A DNA stretch of 64,000 nucleotides, from the NCBI RefSeq assembly GCF_003627815.1, contig NZ_CP032698.1, positions 1,736,001 through 1,800,000 of the forward strand, written 5' to 3'. Under the pieces are notes generated by a model. It ran no database searches, was not told the DNA's origin, and was given only the letters and a program-made list of their open reading frames with translations. Origin of the DNA: Streptomyces hundungensis. Its GTDB lineage: Bacteria > Actinomycetota > Actinomycetes > Streptomycetales > Streptomycetaceae. Both the position numbers and the translations under genes were made by a program. Shown here one piece after another: positions 16,968 to 26,356 of this stretch. Each line of letters opens with the position of its first letter. Position 1 is the stretch's first letter.

Positions 16968-18935
16968 CTAGGACTCGGGGCGCATTCGGTACTGGTACTG
17001 GTCGGGGAGGGGGGCGTCGGTGAGGTGGGACCACAGCTCGTTCAGGGTTTCGGCGCCCTCGCGCAGGTCGGCGACCTCGAACCCCGCGTCGAAGAGGGCG
17101 CGGGCCGCCGCCGGGTCGCCCTCCGCGAGGAGGAGTTGGGCCTCGACGAGCCGGAAGCGGCCGCGCTCGCGCACGGCGGGGCGCAGCCGGTCCCTTATCG
17201 CGCGGGCGTCCGCCGGGCGTCCCGCGGCGAGGAGCGCCTCGATGGCCTCGCGGCCCAGCGCCGCGTCGGCCGCCGTCCAGGGCTCGCCCTCCCGGCGCTC
17301 CTGGCAGAAGTCGTCGTACGCCTCGGCGTAGCGCTCGGCTGCGCGGCCCGCGTTGCCGGCCAGTTGGTCGGCGACGGCCAGGCAGCGCAGCAGCGGCCAG
17401 CGGGACGGGGCCAGCGCCAGGCCGCGCTCCCAGCTGCGCACGGCCTGGGCCCGGTCGCCCGCGTGCCACTGGGCGACGCCCAGGTGGTACTCGGTGAGGG
17501 GCCGGGCGGGCGCCGTCTCCAGCATGTCCCGCCAGTGCGCGGCGACCAGGGTCGGGCCGGGCGGCTCCACCTTGCGCGGCTCCGGGAACACGCCGGTGTG
17601 CAGCAACTCCAGCCATGGATGCTGCGCCTGAGTCAGTGTCAGTTCGGGGAACGGGGTGCCGGGCAGCTTCATTCCCGTCCGCAGGACTTCGAGGGCACCC
17701 CAGCCGGAGCCGGTGGCCAGGCGTTCGCCCGGCTCGGCGTCGGCGAACGGCCGCCAGGCGGCGTAGGCCTCGTCCACCGCGGCGCGGGGCAGGGCCCGCT
17801 CCAGGCTGTCCTCGGCCTCGGCGCGGGCGGCCGCCCAGTCGTCGCCGTGCACCCGCGCGGGGTCGGCGGTCAGCGGCCCATACGCCTCCAGCCAGGCGAA
17901 CTCGGCCCCCGCCTCCAGCGGTATGTGCTCCAGCTGGGTGCGGGCGAGGCCCGCCTGGATCTCGGCGTACCCGACGGTGCCCGGCTCGGTCAGCCACTCC
18001 TGCCAGCGCCGGCCGCCGCGCCCCGCACCCCACAGGAACAGCTTGCGCCCGCGCAGGGTGTCGGTGGAGGTCTGGACGAGCCCGTGACCGCGTTCGTCGA
18101 GCGAGGCGATCCAGCGCCGGGCGCCGTCGGGGACCTCGTAGAAGTAGTCGGCGGGATATTCGCTGCGCAGCGGGTAGGTGCGGTCGATGCCGTCCCAGGT
18201 GGGCACGGGCACCCGGCGCAGGGTGCGCTCGTACCCGAAGTGCCAGGCCTCGTCGGCGGGGGCCAGGACGCGGGTGCCCGCGCCCTCCTCGACCGCGATG
18301 TTCGACCACCAGTAGACGGGCGCGGTCCGCTCGTGCGGGTTGCGGACCCGGACGCCCACGTACAGGAAGTCGGAGTCGTCGGGGAGCCACAGGTCGACCT
18401 GGAAGGGGAGATCGCGCAGCCGCTCCCACTCCCACAGGCGGACCATCTCGCCGCCGTCGGGCGCCGGGACGAGGGCCGCGTGGAGGGGCGCGCAGGACAG
18501 GGTGGTGTGGCCGGTGGCACCGATGTTCCACTCGATACCGCCGGAGAACCAGGCGCCGTTGAGCGCGAAATCGGCGGGCTGGAATACCGGGTTGGTGTAA
18601 AGGAGTTCGCGTCCCGTCGGCTTGTGGAACAGGGAGTGCACGCGGCCGCCGAGGCCGGGCAGGACGGTGACGCGCAGCCGGTCGTTCTCGATCACGATGG
18701 TGTCGAGCTCGACCGGGGAGCGTTCGCGTCCGTAGCCGTCCAGCACCCGCACGGGCAGCAGGGTCTCCAGCGGTTCGTACCCGATCTGGCGCGCCATGTC
18801 GCGGGGCAGGCCCTCGCGCGCCCGCTCGTCGAGCCGGTGCAGTTCGTCGCGCGGGCGCAGCGCGGGCAGCGGGTTCTCCTCGCCCAACGGGGCGCCGGGC
18901 AGGGTCAGTACGGCACGTCGCACGGTCGTGGCCAA
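16968..18935 (-). CDS. DUF5107 protein with C-terminal helical repeats
   Basis: 655 residues; TTG start at 18935 with GAGG 5 nt upstream. The N-terminal ~330 residues form a galactose-mutarotase-like beta-sandwich (VIENDRLRVTVLPGLGGRVH, GGIEWNIGATGHTT, YWWSNIAVEEG), the DUF5107 domain. The rest is TPR-like: EYHLGVAQWHAGDRAQAVRS, CLAVADQLAGNAGRAAERY, LLAEGDPAAARALFDAG. Members are linked to carbohydrate metabolism or sensing; no catalytic residues are established. No signal peptide, so it is cytoplasmic. Monocistronic here. Confidence 0.8.
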   Translation of the reverse strand: MATTVRRAVLTLPGAPLGEENPLPALRPRDELHRLDERAREGLPRDMARQIGYEPLETLLPVRVLDGYGRERSPVELDTIVIENDRLRVTVLPGLGGRVHSLFHKPTGRELLYTNPVFQPADFALNGAWFSGGIEWNIGATGHTTLSCAPLHAALVPAPDGGEMVRLWEWERLRDLPFQVDLWLPDDSDFLYVGVRVRNPHERTAPVYWWSNIAVEEGAGTRVLAPADEAWHFGYERTLRRVPVPTWDGIDRTYPLRSEYPADYFYEVPDGARRWIASLDERGHGLVQTSTDTLRGRKLFLWGAGRGGRRWQEWLTEPGTVGYAEIQAGLARTQLEHIPLEAGAEFAWLEAYGPLTADPARVHGDDWAAARAEAEDSLERALPRAAVDEAYAAWRPFADAEPGERLATGSGWGALEVLRTGMKLPGTPFPELTLTQAQHPWLELLHTGVFPEPRKVEPPGPTLVAAHWRDMLETAPARPLTEYHLGVAQWHAGDRAQAVRSWERGLALAPSRWPLLRCLAVADQLAGNAGRAAERYAEAYDDFCQERREGEPWTAADAALGREAIEALLAAGRPADARAIRDRLRPAVRERGRFRLVEAQLLLAEGDPAAARALFDAGFEVADLREGAETLNELWSHLTDAPLPDQYQYRMRPES

Positions 18936-19195
18936 AGCAACCTCATCCCCTCGTACGGGAAGCCGACGGCTCTTCGGCCGACCCCCCGATGACCATGGAA
19001 CACCGCGCCACTGACAACGGCCAGGGGCCCCTCGGGTCAGGATTGCGCAAAGGCCCCCGCGACGGGGCCGGAGGGGGAGGCGCGGGCGTACCGCCGCCCT
19101 CAGGGGCGTATTTCGATCGACACCTTCCGGTCCGTGCGCGACGATCTCCCCGCGACGGCCGTGCGAGACGTGCCGGTACGGAAGGACGGCGGAAC

Positions 19196-19537
19196 ATGAG
19201 CGAGCAGCACACCTATCGGGTCATCGTGCGCGGTGTGTGGGACGGCTTGAGCGAGGACTCCCGCGCGAGGCTGCTCGCCGAGGTCGACGACCACGGCCTC
19301 ACCGCGATGACGTTCAGCGAAGAGGGCTCGCTCACCTACGACCGCGCGCTGAAGCATTTCTCGTGGCGCTTCACGGTCGTCTCGGACGCCGCCGACGGCG
19401 ACGAGATGGCCGCCGCGATCGCCGAGGACCGGGCGGCGAGCGCGCTGGCGGCCCTGGGGCACGGGTTTCGCGATCTGCGCTCAACCGTGACGGACCTCGA
19501 CACGATGAAGATCAACTACAAGGGCGGCCGGCGCTAG
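19196..19537 (+). CDS. DUF6204 family protein
   Basis: 113 residues; ATG 19196. A compact alpha/beta protein: HTYRVIVRGVWDGLSEDSRA, RLLAEVDDHGLTAMTFSEEG, LTYDRALKHFSWRFTVV, ending STVTDLDTMKINYKGGRR. I recognise it as the actinobacterial DUF6204 type; function unknown. It is preceded by about 260 bp without other genes and is convergent with the DUF5701 gene. Confidence 0.75.
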   Translation: MSEQHTYRVIVRGVWDGLSEDSRARLLAEVDDHGLTAMTFSEEGSLTYDRALKHFSWRFTVVSDAADGDEMAAAIAEDRAASALAALGHGFRDLRSTVTDLDTMKINYKGGRR

Positions 19538-19577
19538 CGGGCTCCCCCACCGCCGGTACGCCCCCGAGCCCGACCCG

Positions 19578-20447
19578 TCACGGCGTGCGCGCGGCGCTCC
19601 CCAGCGGGGCGTGGCGGCCCGACGCGGAGGCGAAGCCCAGCCAGGTGTGCCGGTTTCCGGCCCAACACCAGCCCACCTTGGGGGCGTTGCGGCGCTCGCG
19701 GCCGTCCCGCCCCGTACCGTTGCTGATCCAGATGGCCGGTGTACGGGCGTCCAGGGTGCCGCCGGGCTTGCGCAGCCGCGAGCCGATCGTCATGAAGCAG
19801 CGGTTGCGCTCCAGCACGGCGGGCTGGTGCAGCACCCACTGGATGCCCTCGGTAAGGAGCAGCGGCGTGCGACCCTGCTCGGTGAGGGCGGGCAGCGCCT
19901 CGTCGGGGCTCCAGTTGGCCATGTGGTCGCCGCGATCGAGGCCGGTGACCAGGTAGAGGGCCGTGGCGGGCGGCGTGAGGGTGTCGAGCGGAACGAAGAG
20001 GTCGACGTCGGGCATGTCGGTGACGACGAAGCCCGGCTTGCCTTCGCGCAGGAGCAGGGGCGCGAGGGCGGAGGCGCGGGCTCGGTCCGGATGCACCGCG
20101 AGCAGGACGCCACCACCGGACTCGGACGCAACGGCGCCCTCGGACGAAGCGGCGGACTCCCCGGATTTGGCGGACCCGGCGGACTTCGCTGGCTCGGCGG
20201 ACCCGGCGGACCGGGCGGACCCGGTGGACCCGGCGGACCCGGCGGACCCGGCGGACCCGGCGGACTCCGCTGACTCGGCGAAGGCGCGGACCTCCGTGGG
20301 GGTCAGCCCCGCGATCTCGTGGACGCCCAGCTCGATCAGCCGCTCGGCCTGCGTCCTCAGGTCCGGCAGTGCGGGCGGTGCCGAAGGGGTCGAAGGGGTG
20401 GAAGGGGCCGGCGGAACGGTGGAGGCGACAGGATCGGTTCGGGGCAC
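19578..20447 (-). CDS. DUF5701 family protein with Gly-Ser-Ala repeat insert
   Basis: 289 residues; GTG 20447 follows AAGGAG at ideal spacing. An N-terminal helix-turn region (LRTQAERLIELGVHEIAGLT) leads into a ~45-residue low-complexity stretch of GSA units encoded by 9-bp DNA repeats, then the conserved domain (~110-289): GVLLAVHPDRARASALAPLL, DMPDVDLFVPLDTLTPPATA, LYLVTGLDRGDHMANWSPDE, VGWCWAGNRHTWLGFASAS. Function unknown; family restricted to actinobacteria as far as I recall. Confidence 0.75.
   Translation of the reverse strand: MPRTDPVASTVPPAPSTPSTPSAPPALPDLRTQAERLIELGVHEIAGLTPTEVRAFAESAESAGSAGSAGSAGSTGSARSAGSAEPAKSAGSAKSGESAASSEGAVASESGGGVLLAVHPDRARASALAPLLLREGKPGFVVTDMPDVDLFVPLDTLTPPATALYLVTGLDRGDHMANWSPDEALPALTEQGRTPLLLTEGIQWVLHQPAVLERNRCFMTIGSRLRKPGGTLDARTPAIWISNGTGRDGRERRNAPKVGWCWAGNRHTWLGFASASGRHAPLGSAARTP
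20160..20275. repeat. 9-bp GGCGGACCC microsatellite inside the DUF5701 gene
   Basis: About a dozen GGCGGACCC-type units run in phase with the reading frame and encode Gly-Ser-Ala. The unit length is a multiple of three, so gain or loss of copies would leave the gene open. Confidence 0.8.
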
Positions 20448-20700
20448 GGTGCTCCTTGTACAGCGCGACGCGGACGGCCGCAGGCTGAACGCGGCAGCCC
20501 ACCGGATCGTTCCCGACCGCCGCGCCGGGATGACGGCATGGCTGGGGACGGCAGCGTGCCAGGATGCGGTGAACTCGCGGCGTCCTGGGGGCACTTGAGG
20601 GCCGCACCCGCGGCGCCACGGGGGCGGCCGATGACGGGTTCCCGTCCGTCGCGGTCCCGGGCGCGGCCGGCCTCCGTACCGTCGCCGAGCCCGGCACGGT

Positions 20701-21306
20701 CTACCCGGTGGTGTCGTCGTGGCCGCGCGCGCCGGGGGTTTCGCGCGCTCCCCCCGCCCCGCCCCGCCGTGTCATCTCCTCGGTGATGGCCCACCGCTCG
20801 TGGTCCCGCCACGCTCCGTCGAGGAAGAGGAAGTCCGGGGAGTAGCCCTCCAGACGGAATCCCGCGCGGCGGACCAGGTTGATCGAGGCCGCGTTGGCGG
20901 GCTGGATGTTCGCTTCCAGGCGGTGCAGGCCGAGGGTGGTGAAGGCGTGGCGCACGACGAGGCCGAGGCCCTCGGCCATCAGGCCGCGACCGGCCGCGGG
21001 GGCGAAGGCGCCGTAGCCGAGGGCCCCGGACAGGAAGGCGCCCTCCACCACGTTGTTGATGTTGATGAAGCCGGCGATACGGCCGTCGCTCCGCTCGCAC
21101 ACGAGGAAACCGTGCCGGGTCGGATCGGTGCGCAGGCGGTTCGCGTAGGTCGCGTACGCCGCCGGGTCGGTCGGCGGGAAGAGCCAGGGGGTGTGCAGGG
21201 CGCGGCTCGCGGCGGCGAGCGTGATGAACTCCTCGGAATCCTCAAGGGTGAAGTTCCGTATGCCCACGCGCGGGCCCCGGGCAAGGAAGTCGACCTCGGT
21301 TCGCAT
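20701..21306 (-). CDS. GNAT N-acetyltransferase (RimJ/RimL-like)
   Basis: 201 residues. Acetyl-CoA-binding features: VCERSDGRIAGFININNVVE, LGYGAFAPAAGRGLMAEGLG (the A-x-G-R-G-L loop), then FTTLGLHRLEANIQPANAAS and LVRRAGFRLEGYSPDFLFLD. The pattern matches ribosomal-protein Ser/Ala N-acetyltransferases, but many relatives act on small molecules. The last ~20 residues are disordered. Divergent from the GntR gene. Confidence 0.85.
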   Translation of the reverse strand: MRTEVDFLARGPRVGIRNFTLEDSEEFITLAAASRALHTPWLFPPTDPAAYATYANRLRTDPTRHGFLVCERSDGRIAGFININNVVEGAFLSGALGYGAFAPAAGRGLMAEGLGLVVRHAFTTLGLHRLEANIQPANAASINLVRRAGFRLEGYSPDFLFLDGAWRDHERWAITEEMTRRGGAGGARETPGARGHDDTTG

Positions 21307-21408
21307 CGGCCCAGGCTACTGATCCTCGGCGGACACGCCGCCGAGGGCAGGCGCCCCCGGCCGCCGAGGCCGGTGCCCGTCCGCGCCCAGCACCTGCTTC
21401 GTCGGCTC

Positions 21409-21436
21409 ATGACGTATGACGCATGACGTATGAGGA
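21409..21436. repeat. 7-bp tandem ATGACGY repeats
   Basis: ATGACGT, ATGACGC, ATGACGT and ATGAGGA follow one another without gaps, between the divergent GNAT and GntR genes. This could be a small iterated binding site. Confidence 0.5.
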
Positions 21437-21479
21437 GACACCACCCCGGGCACCACCTCGGTCACCCCCCCTCCCCTCC

Positions 21480-21490
21480 TTGTCAGACAA
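21480..21490. promoter_or_regulatory. Operator-like palindrome TTGTCAGACAA
   Basis: The palindrome lies 48 nt before the GntR ATG, directly upstream of TAGGGT, a possible -10. Nearly the same sequence occurs at 22386. GntR-family proteins often bind short palindromes of this form and repress their own gene. Confidence 0.55.
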
Positions 21491-21537
21491 GTAGGGTCGG
21501 GGCATGCTGGCCTTCCGGAACACCGAGGGGCGGATTC

Positions 21538-22269
21538 ATGGCAGTGGGCGGGCAGCGGCGCAGGCCGGTCGTGGCGCTGTACGAGCGGATCGCGGACGCG
21601 ATCCACGACGGCACCTATCCCCCGGGCTCGACACTGCCCTCGGAACCGAAGCTCGCGGCTGAACTCGGCGTGAGCCGTCCCGCGCTGCGCGAGGCGCTGC
21701 TGCTGCTCCAGGAGGACGGGCTGCTCTCGGTACGGCGCGGGGTGGGCCGGACCGTGAACGACAGCCCGCCCCGGCGCGGCTTCGAACAGCTCCAGCCGCT
21801 CGACGCGCTGCTCAGTCCGGTCCGGGTGCGGGCCCTGCTGCGCAGCCGGGAGGAGCCCACCGACTTCACCGCCCAGCATCTGCTGGCCCCGGCCGGATCC
21901 GAGCTGCGGTTCTGGGAGTCCGTCCTGGTCGGGGCAGATCTCGCGGTCGCCCTCAGCCATGAGTGGGCGGCGCCCGAGGACGTCCTTGAACGGTCGCACC
22001 CCGCGTTCGCGGAGGCTCTCGCGGCGGAGCCCGCCGCGTCGATGCTCACCGTGCTGCTCGACGCCTCGCGCTCCGTCGCGCTCACCGCGCACAGCCACAT
22101 CAGCGCCACCCTGCTCGGCCGGCGCAGGGGCGAGCAGCTGGAGCGCCCGGCGGACACCCCGGCCGTGCTGATCACCCAGGTGGTACGCGTGGAGGGCGCC
22201 CCGGTCCTGGCGGCCAAGCACATGCTGCCGACGGGCGCGCCCGCGCTCGCGGTCCTCCAGTCCGGCTGA
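21538..22269 (+). CDS. GntR-family regulator with UTRA-type ligand domain (HutC-like)
   Basis: 243 residues; ATG 21538 with GAGGGG upstream. The winged helix is residues ~10-75: [60 protein letters not shown]. The C-terminal half ([20 protein letters not shown] … [12 protein letters not shown]) resembles a divergent UTRA ligand-binding domain. A palindrome before this gene recurs at the start of the adenosine deaminase gene 110 nt downstream, so it may control both. Effector unknown; a purine nucleoside is a natural guess. Confidence 0.8.
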   Translation: MAVGGQRRRPVVALYERIADAIHDGTYPPGSTLPSEPKLAAELGVSRPALREALLLLQEDGLLSVRRGVGRTVNDSPPRRGFEQLQPLDALLSPVRVRALLRSREEPTDFTAQHLLAPAGSELRFWESVLVGADLAVALSHEWAAPEDVLERSHPAFAEALAAEPAASMLTVLLDASRSVALTAHSHISATLLGRRRGEQLERPADTPAVLITQVVRVEGAPVLAAKHMLPTGAPALAVLQSG

Positions 22270-22365
22270 GCGAAAGGGCGGCCCGGCCGAGCCGACGCAC
22301 CACGCTGGGCCCGGCCGGTCAGGGCCCGGCACGCTGGGCCCAGTCGGCGCGGGCGCGGCACGCTG

Positions 22366-22396
22366 TACACTCCCGCCTCATGCACTTGTCTGACAA
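22366..22396 (+). promoter_or_regulatory. Possible leaderless add promoter with operator TTGTCTGACAA
   Basis: TACACT at 22366-22371 lies 8 nt before the add ATG, the spacing seen in leaderless Streptomyces transcripts, and no Shine-Dalgarno sequence is visible. TTGTCTGACAA occupies 22386-22396, covering codons 3-6 of add, just downstream of the presumed start, a good place for a repressor. Confidence 0.45.
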
Positions 22397-23483
22397 CCTC
22401 GCCGCCGACGCTCCGGGCACCCCCGCCGAGTGGATCCGCCGCGCCCCCAAGGCAGTCCTCCACGACCACCTCGACGGTGGCCTGCGCCCCGCCACCATCG
22501 TCGAGCTGGCCCGCGCCTGCGGGTACACCGCTCTGCCGACCGAGGACCCGGCCGAGCTCGCCCTGTGGTTCCGCGACGCCGCGGACTCGGGCTCCCTGGA
22601 GCGCTACCTGGAGACCTTCGCCCACACCTGCGCCGTGATGCAGACCCGTGAGGCGCTGCACCGCATCGCCGCCGAGTGCGCCGAGGACCTGGCCGCCGAC
22701 GGGGTCGTCTACGCGGAGGTGCGGTACGCGCCCGAGCAGCACCTGGAGGGCGGCCTGACCCTGGACGAGGTCGTGGACGCCGTCAACGAGGGCCTGCGCG
22801 AGGGCGAGCGCCGTACCGGCGGCCGGATCACCGTCCGCGCGCTGCTCACCGGCATGCGGCACACCCGGCGCTCCCTGGAGATAGCCGAACTCACCGTCGC
22901 CCACCGCGACCGCGGGGTGGCGGGCTTCGACATCGCGGGTGGCGAAATCGGCAACCCGCCGGCCGAGCACCTGACCGCCTTCCAGCACCTGAAGCGCGCC
23001 AACTGCCACATCACGATCCACGCCGGTGAGGCCGTGGGCGCCGAGTCGGTGCACGAGGCGGTCCAGGTATGTGGGGCCGAGCGCATCGGGCACGGCGTGC
23101 GGATCACCGACGACATCGCCGCGGACGGCACGCTCGGCCACCTCGCCGCGTATGTGCGGGACAACCGGATCGCCCTGGAGGTGTGCCCGACGTCCAACCT
23201 CCAGACGGGCGCGGCCCTTTCGTACGAGAAGCACCCGATCGACGAGCTGCGCCGGCTCGGCTTCACGGTGACCCTCAACACCGACAACCGGCTGGTGTCG
23301 GGCACCACCATGAGCGAGGAGTTCCAGCACATGGTGGACGCCTTCGGCTACGGCCCGGAGGTCTTCGAGGAGTTCACCGTCGCGGCGGTCGAGGCGGCGT
23401 TCCTGCCGCTGCCGCAGCGCCGTCGCATCATCGAGGAGATCGTGCGGCCCGGCTACGCGGCGCTCAGTTCAACCTCCCGTTGA
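22380..23483 (+). CDS. add: Adenosine deaminase
   Basis: 367 residues, full length. Converts adenosine and deoxyadenosine to inosine forms in purine salvage. Zn and catalytic motifs: [11 protein letters not shown] (H-x-H), [18 protein letters not shown] (His/Glu), [20 protein letters not shown], and [12 protein letters not shown] with the late Asp. NTDNR instead of NTDDP is usual for actinobacterial enzymes. The last 20 bp overlap the convergent peptidase gene. Confidence 0.93.
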   Translation: MHLSDNLAADAPGTPAEWIRRAPKAVLHDHLDGGLRPATIVELARACGYTALPTEDPAELALWFRDAADSGSLERYLETFAHTCAVMQTREALHRIAAECAEDLAADGVVYAEVRYAPEQHLEGGLTLDEVVDAVNEGLREGERRTGGRITVRALLTGMRHTRRSLEIAELTVAHRDRGVAGFDIAGGEIGNPPAEHLTAFQHLKRANCHITIHAGEAVGAESVHEAVQVCGAERIGHGVRITDDIAADGTLGHLAAYVRDNRIALEVCPTSNLQTGAALSYEKHPIDELRRLGFTVTLNTDNRLVSGTTMSEEFQHMVDAFGYGPEVFEEFTVAAVEAAFLPLPQRRRIIEEIVRPGYAALSSTSR

Positions 23484-25257
23484 CGACGGGCAGTTGGAGT
23501 GTTCCCGGGGAGCCGGGGGCGCTCACGACGGTCACCGGCTTGACGCCCTTGTTGCCGAGGTAGGCGTCGTCGCTCGCGGCGATCGCGAACTCGATGTGGT
23601 GCCCGGCCTCGTAGCGGTGCGCGATGCCGGGCAGGGTGACCGTGAACGGCCTCGTGACGTCCGGCACGCGCACCGGCGCGACCAGTCGGCGCACCAGCGT
23701 CTTGGTTCCGTCGGGCGCCACGTCGTACAACTTGGCGAACAGGACCAGCTTGTCGGCGGCGTCGCCCGAGTTCTGGGTCCTGCGGGCCTCGGGTGAGGAC
23801 ACCTGGAGCGTGGCCTTCGCCGAGCCGACCACGTCGACGGGTGCCTTCAGCGGCTCGGTGTCCCAGCCGAGGTAGGTGCCCGGGGTGTCGTACGGCGCCG
23901 GGTCGCGCAACCCGACCGTGCCGGCGAGCGAACTCTCCGAATGGCTCGTCGGCACGAGCCAGTTGGTGTACGTGCGGCTGCCGCGGGCCACCTCGGCGCG
24001 GTTGTCGACGAGCTTGCCGTCGCCCGAGAGGTACACCTTCTGCGAGAGCGGCGGGACCTTGGACGCCTCGCCGTAGCCGCTCTGCCAGTCGCGGTAGTAG
24101 GCGAAGGCCGGGCCGGTGTCGGTGTGCTTCTGCTTGCGCAGATAGCGGTCGAACCAGGCCAGGATGCGCTGTCCGGTGTAGCTGGTCTCCAAGTTGCCCT
24201 GCGCCAGGTTGAGTTCGCCGGGCGCCTGACCGCCGCTGTGGCCCCAGGACTGCCAGATCATCTTGGCCGGGGTGCCGTTCTCCTTCAGCGTGTTGTACGT
24301 CGCCGTCGCCTCGTTGAGGTTGAACAGGCTGTCGGTCTGGCCCTGGATGAGCAGGGTGGGGGCCTGGACCCGGTCGAGGTAGCTGACCGGCGAGACACCG
24401 CGGGCGTAGCGCAGCATCGCGGCGGTGGGGGCGGCCGGATAGCGGCCCGAGTTGAGCAGTCCCATGGTCGTGCAGGCGTCGGGCACGAAGTGCGTGCAGC
24501 CGAGCGTGCCCCAGCGGGACGGGTCCAGGTTGGGCAGGGTGATGGGCTGGCTCTCGCCGATGAGGTAGAAGCCGTTGGACCACTGCCACTTGAAAGCGCC
24601 GGGCACCTTGCGGTCGGCGACGTTGTTGGGGTCGAGGGCGTACGACAGGTCGTTCCAGGTGATCATCGGGACGAGGGCGTCGACGCGGTGGTCCACGGCG
24701 GCCGTGGCCAGTTGGACGGCGCCACCGTAGGAACCGCCGATCATTCCCACGCGCGGGTCGCCGGGACGGTCCTTGGTGACGAAGTCGACGCGCGTGCCGT
24801 CGTCGGCCGCGCGGGTCCCGGCGAGGAAGTCGAGCAGGCGGGAGGCGGCGCGGCCGTCCAGGTCCGGGTCGTCGAGGGAGATGAGACACCCCGACTTGCC
24901 GAAGCCGAGGCCGGAGTAGGCGAGGGCCACATAGCCGCGGGCGGCGAACGCCTTGGCGGTGCCGGCGGTGGAGCCGTCCGCCTTGTTGCCGCCGAAACCG
25001 TTGGTGGTGAGCACCGCGGGCGCGGGGTGTGCCCGGTCGGCGCCGGCGGGGCGGTAGAGGTCGGCGTCGATGGCGCAGCTGCGGCCGCCGGCCCGGACGG
25101 TGAACTTCAGCGCGGTGACGGTGACTTGACCGGCGTCGGACCCCTGCCCGGCCGTCGCGGCGGCCGGTGCGGCCGCGAGCAGCGGTACGGCGAGCGCCGC
25201 GCCGAGGGCGGCCGCCAGCGGCTTGCGGGTTCTGGGCACGGTACGGCGACGGGTCAC
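23464..25257 (-). CDS. Secreted CocE/NonD-type X-Pro dipeptidyl-peptidase
   Basis: 597 residues; GTG 25257 is preceded by GGAGG. N-terminal signal peptide with Arg-rich start and hydrophobic core ([20 protein letters not shown], cleavage near AAA/ATA). The alpha/beta-hydrolase domain has the nucleophile in [15 protein letters not shown], the Asp in [15 protein letters not shown] and the His in WQSWGHSGG; the C-terminal jelly-roll (~370-597) is typical of X-prolyl dipeptidyl aminopeptidases. It probably removes X-Pro dipeptides from peptides outside the cell. Monocistronic, behind a promoter with a TetR-like palindrome. Confidence 0.88.
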   Translation of the reverse strand: MTRRRTVPRTRKPLAAALGAALAVPLLAAAPAAATAGQGSDAGQVTVTALKFTVRAGGRSCAIDADLYRPAGADRAHPAPAVLTTNGFGGNKADGSTAGTAKAFAARGYVALAYSGLGFGKSGCLISLDDPDLDGRAASRLLDFLAGTRAADDGTRVDFVTKDRPGDPRVGMIGGSYGGAVQLATAAVDHRVDALVPMITWNDLSYALDPNNVADRKVPGAFKWQWSNGFYLIGESQPITLPNLDPSRWGTLGCTHFVPDACTTMGLLNSGRYPAAPTAAMLRYARGVSPVSYLDRVQAPTLLIQGQTDSLFNLNEATATYNTLKENGTPAKMIWQSWGHSGGQAPGELNLAQGNLETSYTGQRILAWFDRYLRKQKHTDTGPAFAYYRDWQSGYGEASKVPPLSQKVYLSGDGKLVDNRAEVARGSRTYTNWLVPTSHSESSLAGTVGLRDPAPYDTPGTYLGWDTEPLKAPVDVVGSAKATLQVSSPEARRTQNSGDAADKLVLFAKLYDVAPDGTKTLVRRLVAPVRVPDVTRPFTVTLPGIAHRYEAGHHIEFAIAASDDAYLGNKGVKPVTVVSAPGSPGTLQLPVVNGRLN

Positions 25258-25280
25258 GGCGTCCTCCACGGCGAGGCGGG

Positions 25281-25296
25281 CCTACCGACTGGTAGG
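25281..25296. promoter_or_regulatory. Inverted repeat CCTACC-GACT-GGTAGG
   Basis: Perfect 6-bp arms with a 4-nt centre, of the form bound by TetR-family repressors. It lies 24 nt before the peptidase start. TTGACG (leftward, 25334-25339) with a weak CAGCAT 18 nt on could be the promoter, placing the palindrome just after the start of transcription. Confidence 0.5.
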
Positions 25297-25420
25297 TCCG
25301 GGCGCCCTCATGCTGTGACACGTAAAACTTCCGCGTCAACGCCTGGGACACAAGGTTCTTGCCGCGCCCGGGAGTTCGTGCCGGGCGTGGCCTCGGCGGA
25401 CGGCCGCCCGGCACGGCCCC

Positions 25421-26356
25421 TCAGACCAGGGCGGGTGTCTCCAGGGTGAGCGTGCCGCGGTCCGCGTCCAGGGTCGCGGGCACCCCGAGCGGCATCGTCA
25501 GGCTGGTGTCGCAGTGGCCGAAGCCGAGCTCTTCGACGACGGGCACACCGAGCCGGGCCAGGCGTTCGCCCAGCACCGGCCGCACCCTCTCCTCGTACGG
25601 GCCGCAGTCCTTCCAGGAGCCGAGGGCGACGCCGGTGACGCCGTCCAGCCAACCGGAGCGCAGGAGTTGGGTCAGGGCGCGGTCCAGGCGGTAGTCCTCC
25701 TCGCCGATGTCTTCGAGCAGCAGCAGTCCGCCGGCGGCGGATCGGCGGGCGTGCGGGGTGGCGAGGTCCGCGGTGAGCAGCGACAGACAGCCGCCGAGGG
25801 TGACGCCGGTGGCCCGGCCGGGCACCAGGGGCCGGGCGCCGGGCAGTCCGAGGGTCATCGCCGCCTCGGGCTCGAACAGGGTGGTGCGCAGGGACTCCTG
25901 GGTGGCGGCGTCGGTGAGGAAGGTGGCCGCGGAGACCATCGGGCCGTACAGGGTGGACAGGCCGAGGCGGACGGCGAACGCCTCGTGCAGGGCGGTCACA
26001 TCGCTGTAGCCGACGAGCACCTTGGGCCCGGCCGCACGCAGCGCGTTCCAGTCCAGGAGGTCGACCATGCGCTGAGCTCCGTAACCGCCCCGGGCGCACA
26101 TCACGGCGTCGACGGTGGGGTCGCACCAGGCTTCCTGAAAGTCACGGGCCCGCTTCTCGTCCTCGCCCGCGAGATATCTGAACTGCGGGTGGCGATCGGT
26201 GACTTGGGCGGTAGCGAGCGGTTCGAGCCCCCAGTCGCGCAGGATGCCGAGCCCGTCGCGCAGCCGTTCCTCGACGACGGGCCCGCTGGGGGCGACCACG
26301 GCGATCCTGGCGCCGGGCCGTAGCCGGGGCGGGCGGGTGAGGGCGGCGGCGCTCAC
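25421..26356 (-). CDS. LD-carboxypeptidase (peptidase S66, LdcA-like)
   Basis: 311 residues; GTG 26356 with GGAG upstream, its start overlapping the S9 peptidase stop as GTGA. It has ARGGYGAQRMVDLLDW, the nucleophile serine in VLVGYSDVTALHEAF, the acidic residue in LLLEDIGEEDYRLD and the His in ELGFGHCDTSLTMPLG: the complete Ser-Glu-His set of the family. It cleaves the L,D bond of cytoplasmic muropeptide tetrapeptides during cell wall recycling; some relatives process other peptides such as microcin C. Last gene of a four-peptidase operon. Confidence 0.9.
   Translation of the reverse strand: MSAAALTRPPRLRPGARIAVVAPSGPVVEERLRDGLGILRDWGLEPLATAQVTDRHPQFRYLAGEDEKRARDFQEAWCDPTVDAVMCARGGYGAQRMVDLLDWNALRAAGPKVLVGYSDVTALHEAFAVRLGLSTLYGPMVSAATFLTDAATQESLRTTLFEPEAAMTLGLPGARPLVPGRATGVTLGGCLSLLTADLATPHARRSAAGGLLLLEDIGEEDYRLDRALTQLLRSGWLDGVTGVALGSWKDCGPYEERVRPVLGERLARLGVPVVEELGFGHCDTSLTMPLGVPATLDADRGTLTLETPALV

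Noticed and set aside
26215..26235. GGTTCGAGCCCCC as a tRNA T-arm
   Set aside because: It is inside the S66 peptidase coding sequence and no cloverleaf can be built around it; no tRNA was found in the window.
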